A stretch of DNA of 64,000 nucleotides, from assembly GCF_012163135.1 (NCBI RefSeq), contig NZ_JAAVUP010000002.1, positions 434,001 through 498,000 on the forward strand, written 5' to 3'. Within the stretch, counting starts at the first letter, position 1; each line of letters opens with the position of its first letter. Shown here in pieces: positions 41,270-49,999 of this stretch. The notes under the pieces are model-generated. The model had not been told where the DNA came from and ran no database searches. It was given only the letters and a program-made list of their open reading frames with translations. A program made the position numbers and the translations under genes. This DNA comes from Neoroseomonas oryzicola (lineage in GTDB: Bacteria; Pseudomonadota; Alphaproteobacteria; Acetobacterales; Acetobacteraceae).

Positions 41270-42760
41270 TCAGGCGAAGGGATCGGGCGGGTCGCCGTAG
41301 GGGTAGAACTTCCGCACGTCGAGGTGCTCGTAGGGCAGGGCCTCGAGCCGCACGGTGCCGAGGAAGGGTTCGTCCGGTTCCACCAGCCGGATGGTCGGCG
41401 CGAAGCCGCTGTCGTCGAAGCCGCGGCGGAAATGCACGCGCGACTTGATGGCGATGACGTCGTAATCCGCCGCGCGCAGGCCGAGCGACCAGAGCTCCTC
41501 CGGTTCCATGATTTGCACCAGGAAGGGGCTGAGCACGACGACGTTGCCGTCCCCGAAGCGGATCGCGATCCAGGACTGCCCGGTGCCGGCCGCACGACGG
41601 GATGTCGCGCCGGCGACGAGCAGGACCTCGCCCACGATACGCACCGGATCGCCGGCGGAGGGATCGATGCGGCCGCCGATCTCGACTTCCACCGCATCGC
41701 CCGGCTTCGCGTCGGCCAGGGACGCGATCGCCTCCGGCGCCGCGATGGTCGCGACCAGGGTGCGCGACAGGCCCTGGGCGATGATCTCCCGCAGCAGCCA
41801 GGTGGCGTAGCCCGAGCGGTCGCTGTGGTCGGCGAGCACGACCGGCCCGCGGCCCTCGGCGACGGCCTGCTTCGCCATCGCCACGCCCTCGGCGATGCGA
41901 TGCACCTTGGCGCTGGCGAGCAGATCCGCCCGCCGCCGCCAGGCCCAGCGGCCCATGTCGTCCGCGATGCGGCGCGCGAGCTCCGGCTTGCCGTTGGTGA
42001 TGACCTGGAAGGTCATGCCGGCATCGGGCACGTCGCTCCAGGGGAAGCCGAAATAGACATTGACGAACACGTCCGGCTCGCGCGCTTCCCAGGTCAGCGC
42101 GCGCTGCACCAGGTCCGACCAGGGCGAGGCGCCGGTCCATTGCAGCACGGTGGGCGAGAGGATCGGCAGCTTCAGCGTGACATGCGCGGGCACGTAGTCG
42201 CCACGGATGGCGCGCACCAGCATCCGCGCGGCGCGCTCCCCCTGCAGGTGCATGTCGTAGTGGGGAAAATACTTCACGCTGAAGGCGAGGTCGGCGTGGC
42301 GGAGGAATTCCGCATCCTCGTTGCCATGCGGGTCGAAGGTGGCGGCGATGCGGGCCTTGGGACCCAGCACCTCGCGCACGCGGCGCGCGATCTCGGCTTC
42401 CGGCCGCGGCACGCCGCGCACGCCCATCGCGCCATGCAGCGCGAGGTAGGCGCCGTCGACGGGGCCTTGCGCCTCGAGGTCCGCGATCTGCCTGCCGAGG
42501 AATCGCTCGAAGGCCTCGTTGGTGATCCAGCCCGATCCCGTCCCGGTCTTCGGCCAGAGCGGGGAGTCGATGCCGACCAGCTCCACGCCGTCGAATTCGC
42601 GCGCGACCTGCACGAAGCCGCCCATGTAACCCTTGGGGTCGGTGGCGAGCAGCGCCTCCCCCGCCGCGGGCGAGCCAGGGTAGCGGAAATCCTCCTCCGT
42701 CGTGTCGAAGGGCAGGAAGGTGACGGTCTCGTGCGCGAATTGCAGGACGGCGATGCGCAT
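41270..42760 (-). CDS. M81 family metallopeptidase (MlrC-like)
   Basis: A 496-residue protein of the MlrC/DUF1485 family. The N-terminal domain has FAHETVTFLPFDTTEEDF near residues 8-25, HGAMG near 109-113, DPHGNED near 141-147 and VKYFPHYDMHLQGERAAR near 161-178; these His/Asp clusters form the proposed zinc site. The C-terminal MlrC domain has LADHSDRSGYATW near 311-323. MlrC cleaves a linear peptide in microcystin breakdown, but most relatives lie with oxidases and transporters and probably act on small amides or modified amino acids. Here the start is 4 bases after the stop of a DadA-like oxidase, which supports that. Confidence 0.87.
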   Translation of the reverse strand: MRIAVLQFAHETVTFLPFDTTEEDFRYPGSPAAGEALLATDPKGYMGGFVQVAREFDGVELVGIDSPLWPKTGTGSGWITNEAFERFLGRQIADLEAQGPVDGAYLALHGAMGVRGVPRPEAEIARRVREVLGPKARIAATFDPHGNEDAEFLRHADLAFSVKYFPHYDMHLQGERAARMLVRAIRGDYVPAHVTLKLPILSPTVLQWTGASPWSDLVQRALTWEAREPDVFVNVYFGFPWSDVPDAGMTFQVITNGKPELARRIADDMGRWAWRRRADLLASAKVHRIAEGVAMAKQAVAEGRGPVVLADHSDRSGYATWLLREIIAQGLSRTLVATIAAPEAIASLADAKPGDAVEVEIGGRIDPSAGDPVRIVGEVLLVAGATSRRAAGTGQSWIAIRFGDGNVVVLSPFLVQIMEPEELWSLGLRAADYDVIAIKSRVHFRRGFDDSGFAPTIRLVEPDEPFLGTVRLEALPYEHLDVRKFYPYGDPPDPFA

Positions 42761-42764
42761 GGGC

Positions 42765-44006
42765 TCAGAACCGATCGGCGCGATACGGTTCAGGGTCGAT
42801 GAAGGGTGTCTCTCCGTCCATCATCTCCGCGATCAGGCGTCCGGTGGTCGGGCCGAGCGTGAAGCCCTGATGCGCGTGGCCGAAGGCGCACCAGAGCCCC
42901 TGCTGCCCCGGGAATTTCCCGATGATGGGCAGCATGTCGGCGGTGCAGGGGCGCACGCCCATCCAGGGCTCGCGTTCCACCGGTTCACCGAGCGGCAGCA
43001 GCGTGCGGGCGACGGGTTCCGCGCGCGCCAACTGCACAGGCGTCGGCGGCTCGTCCACGCCGGCGAATTCCGCACCCGTCGTCAGCCGCACCCCGGCGCG
43101 CATCGGGGCGAGAAGGAAGGCGCTTTCGGTATCCAGGATCGGGCGGTTCAGCACCGCATTGCCTTGCATGTGGAAATGCCGGTGGTAGCCCCGCTTGCCG
43201 AAGGTCGCCGGCGCATAGCCGAGCGGCTTCGTCACCTTGTCCGCGAAGGCGCCGAGGGCGATCACCGCCTGCTCGGCCTCGGCAGGCCCGTCGGCGGTCT
43301 GCACCCGCCAGCCGCTGCCGGCGCGTGCGAGGCTCGCCGCGTCCCCGATCACGAAGCGGCCCCCTTCCTCGAGGAACAGCCGCGCATAGGCCATCACCAG
43401 CCCATGCGGATCGCTGACCGAGACCGGATCGGTCCAGTGGATCGCGCCGTGTCGCGTCTTGAGCAGGTGCGGCTCGGCCGCCGCGAGCGCCTGGCTGTCC
43501 AGCACCTTGTAGTTCACGCCATGGGTGCGGTGCCCTTCCTCGGCCTTCGCCACCGCGGCGGCGAGGGACTTCTCGTCCGAGAACATGCGGATCCAGCCGA
43601 TCGGGCGCAGCAGTGGCATGGCGTCCGTGCCGCGCGCGAAGGCGTAATGCTCGTCGAGGCAGGTCTCGATCAGCCTGGCATAGGCCTCGGCGATTTTCGC
43701 ATAGCGGTGCGGCTCGGAATTCCACCAGTAGCGCAGCAGCGGGGTCGCGAGCGCCGGCAGGGCGCTCCAGTGGTAATAGGCGTCGATCGACTTGTTGCGC
43801 GCGATGCGCAGGATCTCGGAGGTGTCGCGCGGGAAGGGGTGGGGGTGCACCGCCTCGCGCTGGATCAGCCCGCCATTGCCGAAGGAGGCGCCCTCGCCGG
43901 GCTGCTGGCGGTCGACCAGCAGGACGTCGTGGCCGCGGCGGCGCAGGTGCAGGGCCACCGAAACGCCGACCATTCCGGCGCCGAGGACGATCGCCGTCTT
44001 GGGCAT
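42765..44006 (-). CDS. FAD-dependent D-amino acid dehydrogenase (DadA-like oxidoreductase)
   Basis: A 413-residue flavoprotein of the DAO family. The dinucleotide fold GAGMVGVSVALHL lies near residues 9-21, then GASFGNGGLIQ near 39-49. The substrate-domain signature is GVRPCTADMLPIIGKFPG near 353-370 and the final FAD contact is GHAHQGFTLGPTTGRLIAEM. It deaminates D-amino acids or related N-substituted acids, passing electrons to the respiratory chain. It is the promoter-proximal gene of a two-gene unit with the M81 gene (4-base gap), suggesting the peptidase-like protein and oxidase work on the same compound. It is divergent from the MBL-fold gene. Confidence 0.88.
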   Translation of the reverse strand: MPKTAIVLGAGMVGVSVALHLRRRGHDVLLVDRQQPGEGASFGNGGLIQREAVHPHPFPRDTSEILRIARNKSIDAYYHWSALPALATPLLRYWWNSEPHRYAKIAEAYARLIETCLDEHYAFARGTDAMPLLRPIGWIRMFSDEKSLAAAVAKAEEGHRTHGVNYKVLDSQALAAAEPHLLKTRHGAIHWTDPVSVSDPHGLVMAYARLFLEEGGRFVIGDAASLARAGSGWRVQTADGPAEAEQAVIALGAFADKVTKPLGYAPATFGKRGYHRHFHMQGNAVLNRPILDTESAFLLAPMRAGVRLTTGAEFAGVDEPPTPVQLARAEPVARTLLPLGEPVEREPWMGVRPCTADMLPIIGKFPGQQGLWCAFGHAHQGFTLGPTTGRLIAEMMDGETPFIDPEPYRADRF

Positions 44007-44149
44007 GTGGCAGGTATCCTTCGCGTGAAGGCGTCAGTTTGGGTGTGTCCGGCGCGGTCGATCAAGGTGCCGGGCCTCGGTTTCCGGCGTGATTGGCGCT
44101 GCGGTGGCGCCATGCCAGGATCGACCCAAAGCAATTCAGGGAGGACACC

Positions 44150-45106
44150 ATGGCGCATGTGAACCGTCGCGACCTTGCCCTCGGCGCGGCCGCCTTCGGC
44201 CTGCTGCCTGCCGTCGCCGCCGCGCAGGGCGCGGCACCCGCCGCCACCCAGGCGCCTGGCTTCCATCGCTTCAAGGTCGGTGGCTTCACTGTCACCGTGG
44301 TCAATGACGGCTTCGCGCGCCGCAACGTCGAAGGCCTCGTGCTCAACGCGCCGGTCGAGGAGGTCCGCACCGTCCTCGCCGAGAGCTTCCTGCCCACCGA
44401 CCATTACATCGGCCCCTACAACGTCACCTTCGTCGACACGGGGCGGATGCTGGTGATGTTCGACGCCGGCACCGGCGCGCAGATGGCGCCGACCGCGGGG
44501 CGGCTGTCGGCGAACATGCAGGCGGCCGGTATCGACCCCGCGCGGGTCGGGCTGATCGTCATCACGCATTGCCACCAGGACCACATTCACGGCCTGACGA
44601 CCGCGGACGGCCAGGCCGTGTTCCCGAATGCCGAGGTTGCGCTGGCCGAGCCCGAATACGCCTGGTGGGCCGATGCCTCCAACGCGACGCGCAGCCCGGA
44701 AGGCCAGCGCGTCAACTTCGCCAACTTCGCGCGGCGCTTCGCGCCCTATCAGGGCCGCATCCGGCGTTTCGGGGCGGAGGCGGAAATCGCCCCCGGCCTG
44801 CGGGCGGTCGCGGCGCATGGCCACAGCCCCGGCCACACGGTGGTCCATGTCGCGGACGGCAACGAACAGCTGCTGCTGCTCGCGGACATCACCCACCGGC
44901 CGGAACTGTTCGCGCGTCGGCCGGACTATGTCTCGATCTTCGACTTCGACGGGCAGGCGGCCGCGGCGTCGCGCCGGCGCATCCTCGATCGCGCGGCCGC
45001 GGACCGCGTGCGCGTCGCGGGCTACCACTTCCCTTTCCCGTCGAACGGCTACATCGCGCGGGAGGGCAACGCCTTCCGCTTCGTCGCGGCCGACTGGAAC
45101 GCCTGA
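44150..45106 (+). CDS. MBL-fold metallohydrolase, exported
   Basis: A 318-residue metallo-beta-lactamase-fold hydrolase. The start at 44150, after GGGAGGA, gives a signal with a twin-arginine-like NRRDLALGAAAFGLL and cleavage near VAAAQG. The metal motif is THCHQDHIHG near residues 138-147. A second His lies in AHGHSPGHT near 221-229, an Asp in LLLADITHRPE near 244-254, and a final His in AGYHFPFPS near 295-303. All expected zinc ligands are present. Relatives include AidB/quorum-quenching-like and Tat-exported hydrolases, and the substrate is open. The decarboxylase pair starts 78 bases downstream on the same strand. Confidence 0.87.
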   Translation: MAHVNRRDLALGAAAFGLLPAVAAAQGAAPAATQAPGFHRFKVGGFTVTVVNDGFARRNVEGLVLNAPVEEVRTVLAESFLPTDHYIGPYNVTFVDTGRMLVMFDAGTGAQMAPTAGRLSANMQAAGIDPARVGLIVITHCHQDHIHGLTTADGQAVFPNAEVALAEPEYAWWADASNATRSPEGQRVNFANFARRFAPYQGRIRRFGAEAEIAPGLRAVAAHGHSPGHTVVHVADGNEQLLLLADITHRPELFARRPDYVSIFDFDGQAAAASRRRILDRAAADRVRVAGYHFPFPSNGYIAREGNAFRFVAADWNA

Positions 45107-45184
45107 CGCCGGCCAGGGCGCCTTGGCGGCGCTGCCCGGCGGTGCGATACCGGGCGGCGCGAAAAGCCACTGAGGAAGCCTCCC

Positions 45185-45712
45185 ATGACCAGCGCCGAAG
45201 GCGCGCCAGCGACCTGGCACGCCATCCTGCGCCAGGCGCTCAAGGACAATGACGTCCGCCTGGTGACCTACGTCCCCGACAACGTGCTGCGCCCGTTGCT
45301 CGACGGCATCCATGCCGATCCCTTCTTCACCGCCTTCCCCTGCGCGCGTGAGGAAGAGGCCGTCGGCATCGTGACCGGCGCGACCATGGCCGGCATGCGC
45401 GGCGTGGTGATGATGCAGACCTCGGGCTTCGCGACGCTGCCGAACGTGCTGGCCTCGCTGCCGGTGGCCTTCCAGGTGCCGGTGGTGATGGTGGTCAGCG
45501 AGCGCGGCACGATGGGCGAGTTCAATCCCGGCCAGGCAATCGTCTGCCGCACCATGCGGCCGATCCTCGATTCCATGGGCATCGAGCACCACACCATGAC
45601 GCGGCTGGACGAGGCCGCCTTCATGGCCGACCGCACCATCCGCCAGGCCTTCGCCACGCGCTGGCCGGCCTGCCTGATCATCTCCCCGCTGCTGAGCGGA
45701 GGCCGCAAGTGA
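45185..45712 (+). CDS. Thiamine-diphosphate decarboxylase, alpha subunit (sulfopyruvate decarboxylase ComD-like)
   Basis: A 175-residue pyrimidine-binding half of a split ThDP enzyme. It has VTYVPDNVLRPLLDGIHAD near residues 25-43, then CAREEEAVGIVTGATMAG near 54-71, where the first Glu of the EEE run is the expected cofactor-activating residue, and VVMMQTSGFATLPN near 76-89. It pairs with the next gene, which it overlaps by GTGA (45709-45712). ComDE removes CO2 from sulfopyruvate to give sulfoacetaldehyde in coenzyme M or organosulfonate metabolism. Phosphonopyruvate or another 2-oxo acid is also possible. The subunit length is as in ComD. Confidence 0.8.
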   Translation: MTSAEGAPATWHAILRQALKDNDVRLVTYVPDNVLRPLLDGIHADPFFTAFPCAREEEAVGIVTGATMAGMRGVVMMQTSGFATLPNVLASLPVAFQVPVVMVVSERGTMGEFNPGQAIVCRTMRPILDSMGIEHHTMTRLDEAAFMADRTIRQAFATRWPACLIISPLLSGGRK

Positions 45713-46311
45713 CCGACACCACGGACAACCTCCATGTGATGAACCGCGCCGCGCTGACCAAGCGCCTGGTCGCGGGGCTGAAGAACCGCGAAGCGGTGAT
45801 CGGCGGCATCGGCAATTCCAACTGGGACCTCTGGGGCGCCGACAAGACCCGGGGCGAGAACTTCTACATGCTGGGCAGCATGGGCCTCGCCGCGCCGATC
45901 GCCATGGGCGTGGCGCTGGCGCAGCCGAAGCGCCGTGTCTTCGCGCTCGAGGGCGACGGGTCGCTGCTGATGCAGTTGGGCTGCCTGTCGACCATCGCGG
46001 CGCAGGCGGTGAAGAACCTGTGCGTCGTGATCTGGGACAACGGCATCTACCAGATCACCGGCGGGCAGGGGACACCGGCGGCGGCGGCGCGGACGGACAT
46101 CGTCGCCATCGCGCGCGCCTCGGGCATCGCCCATGCGTCCTGGGCGGCGGACGAGGCGGAGTTCGACGCGCTTATCGCCAAGGCGCTGGCCACCGACGGG
46201 CCGCACGTCATCGGCGTGAAGATCGACAACGAGCCAGGCCGGAACCAGACCGACCGCGATCCGATCCGGTTCCGCGAATCCTTCATGCGGGCCATGGCCC
46301 AGCCGGTCTGA
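45709..46311 (+). CDS. Thiamine-diphosphate decarboxylase, beta subunit (sulfopyruvate decarboxylase ComE-like)
   Basis: A 200-residue diphosphate-binding half. LGSMGLAAPIAMGVALAQ lies near residues 55-72. The ThDP/Mg motif runs from EGDGSLLMQLGCLSTI near 82-97 to WDNGIYQITGGQ near 111-122, giving the GDG...N pattern. The start is a GTG at 45709 overlapping the alpha-subunit stop, so both are made in step for an alpha-beta complex. A hairpin at 46318-46336 follows directly after the stop. No sulfonate uptake or sulfoacetaldehyde acetyltransferase gene is in view, so the physiological substrate is not settled. Confidence 0.8.
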   Translation: MTDTTDNLHVMNRAALTKRLVAGLKNREAVIGGIGNSNWDLWGADKTRGENFYMLGSMGLAAPIAMGVALAQPKRRVFALEGDGSLLMQLGCLSTIAAQAVKNLCVVIWDNGIYQITGGQGTPAAAARTDIVAIARASGIAHASWAADEAEFDALIAKALATDGPHVIGVKIDNEPGRNQTDRDPIRFRESFMRAMAQPV

Positions 46312-46317
46312 CGGATT

Positions 46318-46336
46318 GGAGGGGCGCTGCCCCTCC
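46318..46336. terminator. Hairpin after the decarboxylase genes
   Basis: Perfect 8-base arms GGAGGGGC / GCCCCTCC with a GCT loop, beginning 6 bases after the TGA at 46311. No T-run. Confidence 0.55.
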
Positions 46337-46416
46337 GAGCCACCCGGCAGGGGCCTGCGGGTCCCTGCAGCGCGCATGGGGGCTCGACATCTGGCTTCGG
46401 TGCCAAGGACCGGTTT

Positions 46417-46473
46417 CCAAAGGCCCTTCGGCCTTTGGCGGGGTGAGCCCGAGAGGGGCGGGGACCCTCTCGG
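46417..46473. terminator. Pair of hairpins after the small hypothetical gene
   Basis: CCAAAGGCC-CTTC-GGCCTTTGG (46417-46438) and CCGAGAGGG-7 bases-CCCTCTCGG (46449-46473), both with perfect 9-base arms. They are 3' of the minus-strand gene ending at 46483. With the hairpin at 46318 they fill most of the 171-base gap between the convergent genes. Confidence 0.5.
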
Positions 46474-46482
46474 TCCGACCCT

Positions 46483-46767
46483 TCAGATCATCTGCCCCCG
46501 CAGGAACCCCAGCGCCGGCAGCGGCGTCCATTTCCGGGGCAGGTCGGCCCGGCGAATCGGTGTCACGGAATAGTTCGGAATTGGCTGCTTCGCGCGCACC
46601 AGCCAGTCGGCGTAGGCCTTCACCTGCTGGTCCCGCCAGGCGCGGTCGTCCAGCGCCTGGGTGCGGGACCGGAAGACCTCCGCGATGCGGCTCTTGCGCC
46701 CTACCGTCGCCACGACGGCCCAGAGCGTGTCGTCATCCCCGCCACGGACGTTGACCAGGATCCCCAC
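46483..46767 (-). CDS. Hypothetical protein (94 residues)
   Basis: A small protein of unknown function with no signal peptide or membrane segment. It opens MGILVNVRGGDDDTLWAVVA, has a basic middle (VGRKSRIAEVFRSRTQALDD) and a Trp-rich stretch (RAWRDQQVKAYADWLV). Composition is that of a folded soluble protein rather than a shadow frame, and terminator-like hairpins lie just beyond its stop. It follows the LLM gene on the opposite side with 39 bases between (46768-46806), in the same direction, and may be cotranscribed with it. I do not recognise a family. Confidence 0.6.
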   Translation of the reverse strand: MGILVNVRGGDDDTLWAVVATVGRKSRIAEVFRSRTQALDDRAWRDQQVKAYADWLVRAKQPIPNYSVTPIRRADLPRKWTPLPALGFLRGQMI

Positions 46768-46806
46768 GCGGCAAGCCTCTCAAATCCTGCCCCGCGGGGT
46801 CAAGCG

Positions 46807-47880
46807 TCAGGCGGCGGCCGGGGCCAGGCCGATCCGGTCCAGCGGCCCGAATTCCCGTTCCAGCAGGGGCTTCACCTGCCGCTGCCAGGCCTCGATCGAT
46901 CGCATGCCGGTCGCGGGGTCCATGTCCCCCACCTGGACCTGCAGCAGGTAGTGGCAGGGGGCGGCGGCACGGATCTCGGCGGCCATGCGCGCGGCGACGG
47001 TGGCGGCGTCGCCGACCATCATGTGCGCGCCCATCTCCTCGAGGCTCGGCTCGCCCTCCCATGTCTTCTCGATGATCATGCCGCCGTCCATTTCCTGTTC
47101 CTTGCGGCGCAGGCTCTGGGACAGGCGGATCTGCCAGCGGGTGTTCTCAAGGAAGCGCTGCGCCTCGGCCGTGTCGTCGGTGACGCAGAAGGGGCGCATG
47201 GCGCCGAAGCGCAGCGTCTCGCCGGTCTTGCCGGCGCTGCGGCGGATTCCCTCGAAGCGCGCGCGGGCGGCGGCGAGCATCGCCGGCGTGAAGTGCCGCG
47301 GCGTGACCATCACCACGCAGTCGCGCTGCGCGGCGTAGCGGTGCAGGTCGGGGTTGTCGCCGGCGACCCAGATCTCCGGCATGCCGCGCACCGGGCGCGG
47401 GGCGATGTGCGCGCTGGGCATGCCGTAATGCGTGCCGGCATGGGCGAAGGTCTCGGCCGCGAAGGCCTTCTCCATCATCTCCATCACCTCGAGCAGCCGG
47501 GGCGTCGATTCCGCAAGGTCCTGGCCGAAGCGCTCGAACTCGTAGGGCTGGTAGCCGCTGCCGATGCCGAGCACGAGCCGCCCATGCGTGAGCGAATCCA
47601 CCATCCCGATCTCCGCGATCAGGCGGGAGGGATGATAGAGCGGCACGATCACGACGCCCGAGGCGAGGCGGATGCGCGAGGTCTCGCCCGCCAGCCGCGC
47701 GACCATCATCAGCGGTGACGGGCAGACGCAGTAGTTGGAGAAATGGTGCTCGGCGAACCAGGCGATCGAGAAGCCCGCCTGCTCGGCGGCCTTCACCTGC
47801 GCGACCGTGACGTCGTAGATCTCGGCGGTCGACCGGCCGCGCGTGCGGTAGCCCATGAGGTTGAACAGGCCGACATCCAT
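46807..47880 (-). CDS. LLM class flavin-dependent oxidoreductase
   Basis: A 357-residue luciferase-like TIM barrel. The start at 47880 (MDVGLFNLMGYRTRG) places the first strand correctly; the open frame continues upstream without homology. Features are IAWFAEHHFSNYCVCPSPL near residues 39-57, LASGVVIVPLYHPSRL near 73-88, VLGIGSGYQPYEFERFG near 104-120 and PEIWVAGDNPD near 165-175. The AEHHF and GSGYQ patterns are usual for alkanal-type, FMN-linked members; the substrate is unknown. A 94-residue hypothetical gene lies downstream on the same strand, and a thioesterase gene diverges upstream. Confidence 0.87.
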   Translation of the reverse strand: MDVGLFNLMGYRTRGRSTAEIYDVTVAQVKAAEQAGFSIAWFAEHHFSNYCVCPSPLMMVARLAGETSRIRLASGVVIVPLYHPSRLIAEIGMVDSLTHGRLVLGIGSGYQPYEFERFGQDLAESTPRLLEVMEMMEKAFAAETFAHAGTHYGMPSAHIAPRPVRGMPEIWVAGDNPDLHRYAAQRDCVVMVTPRHFTPAMLAAARARFEGIRRSAGKTGETLRFGAMRPFCVTDDTAEAQRFLENTRWQIRLSQSLRRKEQEMDGGMIIEKTWEGEPSLEEMGAHMMVGDAATVAARMAAEIRAAAPCHYLLQVQVGDMDPATGMRSIEAWQRQVKPLLEREFGPLDRIGLAPAAA

Positions 47881-48009
47881 GGACGCGTTCCCTCGTTTCC
47901 TTCGTTGTCGCGCATGGTCCCGCGAAGCACGGGTGCCGGCAAGGGCGGGCGGCTTGCCCGCGCGGGCCGGTCGCGCTGATCTGCCGGACGAACCAGGGGA
48001 GAGACGCGC

Positions 48010-48873
48010 GTGATCGTGATCGGCCGGGGTAGCGTGCAGCAGGAGGAATGCGACGTGATGGGGCACATGAATGTGCGCCACTACGTCGCGCGCGTGACGG
48101 ATGCCCTGGCCTGGTTGCTGCTCGAGGCCGGCCTGCCGCCGTCGCGCGCCGGCTTCGCCGTGCAGGACCAGCACATCCGATTCCTGCGCGAGATGTCGCC
48201 GGGCACGCCCTTCACCATCCTGGGCGGCCTGGTGGCCGGGGAGGGCCCACGCGCCCGCTGCTTCGCCGAAATCCGCAACAGCGCGACCGGGGACGCCGCC
48301 GCGACCTTCGTGACCGACATCCTCTGCGCCGCCGCGGTCCCGCGCGAGGCCTTCGCGCGGTTGCATGTGGAGGTCCCGGCCCATGCCGCCCCGCGCGGAC
48401 TTCCCTTCGGCCCGGCCCGGCCGCTGCCGGACCGTGCCACCGCGTTGGCGATAGGCCTGGCGGAGGCCTATCGCGGCGCGGTCCGCGCCGATGAATGCAA
48501 CCGGGACGGCGTGATGCGCCCGGACGGCGTCATCGCCCGCGTCTGGGACGGGGTGCCGAACCTGCGCAACCGCGGCACCGGCCTCGGCGTGAAGGAGGAA
48601 GGCGTCGGCGGCGCGGCGCTGGAATACCGTCTGCTGCACCTCGCGCCACTGCGCGCGGGACAGCTCGTGACGGTCACCAGTGGCCTTCGTGCATTGGGGG
48701 ACAAGACCTCGACCTGGACCCACCTGCTCCATGACGGCGAGACCGGCGTGCCGGTGGCCGCGGCGGAGGCGGTGGGCGTCGCCTTCGACCTCAAGGCCCG
48801 CAAGGCGATCGCCATTCCCGCGGCGCAGCGTGCGGCGCTGGAGGCGCTGCTGGTCCCCGGCCTCGGCCTGTAG
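48010..48873 (+). CDS. Acyl-CoA thioesterase, tandem hotdog fold
   Basis: A 287-residue protein with two hotdog domains. The first starts QQEECDVMGHMNVRHYVARV near residues 10-29; the D..GHMN signature is that of 4-hydroxybenzoyl-CoA / FatA-type thioesterases. The second starts near 155 with YRGAVRADECNRDGVMRPDG, where the catalytic pattern is degenerate. An intact and a degenerate repeat form one pseudo-dimer, as in some broad thioesterases and dehydratases. The start is a GTG at 48010, with AGGGGAGA about 7 bases upstream. The acyl group cleaved is unknown. A Bug gene follows 79 bases downstream on the same strand. Confidence 0.82.
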   Translation: MIVIGRGSVQQEECDVMGHMNVRHYVARVTDALAWLLLEAGLPPSRAGFAVQDQHIRFLREMSPGTPFTILGGLVAGEGPRARCFAEIRNSATGDAAATFVTDILCAAAVPREAFARLHVEVPAHAAPRGLPFGPARPLPDRATALAIGLAEAYRGAVRADECNRDGVMRPDGVIARVWDGVPNLRNRGTGLGVKEEGVGGAALEYRLLHLAPLRAGQLVTVTSGLRALGDKTSTWTHLLHDGETGVPVAAAEAVGVAFDLKARKAIAIPAAQRAALEALLVPGLGL

Positions 48874-48952
48874 CGCCGCGCTGGCGCTGCGCCGTCGCAG
48901 CCGGTATGTCCGGCGGAAACCGGCCCGCCGGGCCGCAGGGAGGATGTCCGCC

Positions 48953-49933
48953 ATGACCTTCGCCATCGGCCGCCGCGCCACGCTCGGCCTGATCGCCGCC
49001 GGCGCCGCCGTTCCGGCCGCCCGCGCCCAGACCGTGCAGCGCCCCGCCCGCGTCATCGTCGGCTTTCCGCCAGGCGGGTCCTCGGATGTCGTCGCGCGAC
49101 TCTATGCCGAGCGCCTGCGCGGCCTCTACGCCCCGACCCTGGTCGTGGACGGGCGCGTCGGCGCCGCCGGGCGCATCGCCGTCGAGTTCGTGAAGGGCGC
49201 CGACCCGGACGGCCTGACCTACCTTCAGACCCCGGCCTCCATGCTGACGCTGCAGCCGCACGTCTTCCCGCGCGAGGTCCGCTACGACGCGCTGACCGAC
49301 CTGATCCCGGTCTCGACCGTCTGCTCCTACCCCTTCGCCTTCGCTGTGCCGAAGGATCATCCGGCGCAGACCCTGCCGGCCTGGATCGACTGGGCCAAGG
49401 CGCAGCGGACGGAACTGCCCTGGGCCTCCCCGGCCGCGGGGTCCGCGCCGCACTTCATGGGCATCATGCTGGCGAAGAAGGCGGGGCTCACCATGACCCA
49501 TGTCCCCTTCCGCGGCGCGGCGCCGGCGGTGCAGGACCTGATCGCCGGGCGGCTCACCTGCTTCATCGGCGTGCTGGGCGACGTCTCGCCACACCAGGGG
49601 CAGGGGCTGCGGCTCCTCGCCGTCTCCTCGCCGGCGCGCAACCCGCGCTTCCCGGAGGTGCCGACCTTTGCCGAACTCGGCCATCCGGACCTCAACAAGG
49701 ACGAATGGTTCGGCGCGCTGCTGCCGGCCAACACGCCGGCGCCGATCGTCGAGGGCCTGCACCGCGCGATCCGCGCGGCGGCGGCGACGCCCGAGATGAT
49801 CGCGGCGCTCGATCGGCTCGAATACATGCCCACGACCTCGGACAGCCCGGCCGCCTTCGCCGCGCGCATCCGGCAGGAGCGCGAGGATTGGGGAGCGGTC
49901 GTGCGGGAATCCGGGTTCCGGCCGGAGAACTGA
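48953..49933 (+). CDS. Tripartite tricarboxylate transporter receptor (Bug/TctC family)
   Basis: A 326-residue periplasmic receptor. The start at 48953 is preferred over 48944 because GGGAGG sits 9 bases upstream of it. The signal peptide has GRRATLGLIAAGAAVPAARA. The mature protein has RPARVIVGFPPGGSSDVVAR near 29-48, VGAAGRIAVEFVKGADPDG near 69-87, THVPFRGAAPAVQDLIAGRL and FPEVPTFAELGHPD. It follows the thioesterase gene and is separated from the next LLM gene by a strong terminator, so it may be the last gene of the thioesterase transcript. Orphan: no TctAB nearby. Confidence 0.9.
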   Translation: MTFAIGRRATLGLIAAGAAVPAARAQTVQRPARVIVGFPPGGSSDVVARLYAERLRGLYAPTLVVDGRVGAAGRIAVEFVKGADPDGLTYLQTPASMLTLQPHVFPREVRYDALTDLIPVSTVCSYPFAFAVPKDHPAQTLPAWIDWAKAQRTELPWASPAAGSAPHFMGIMLAKKAGLTMTHVPFRGAAPAVQDLIAGRLTCFIGVLGDVSPHQGQGLRLLAVSSPARNPRFPEVPTFAELGHPDLNKDEWFGALLPANTPAPIVEGLHRAIRAAAATPEMIAALDRLEYMPTTSDSPAAFAARIRQEREDWGAVVRESGFRPEN

Positions 49934-49942
49934 CGCGGAAGA

Positions 49943-49991
49943 TCGGGGGGAGAAGGGAACTTCTCCCCCCGAACCCCCCTCAACCTTTTTT
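49943..49991 (+). terminator. Intrinsic terminator with T-tract
   Basis: Perfect 13-base arms TCGGGGGGAGAAG / CTTCTCCCCCCGA around GGAA, 10 bases after the Bug stop. A run of six T follows at 49986-49991. It is the most convincing rho-independent terminator in the window, although the T-run is 13 bases past the stem. Confidence 0.75.
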
Positions 49992-49999
49992 GGATCCAG

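Noticed and set aside
46807-49056. A 749-codon frame that would fuse the LLM oxidoreductase to an upstream extension
   Set aside because: The LLM fold starts cleanly at 47880. Upstream residues are the shadow of the divergent thioesterase gene.
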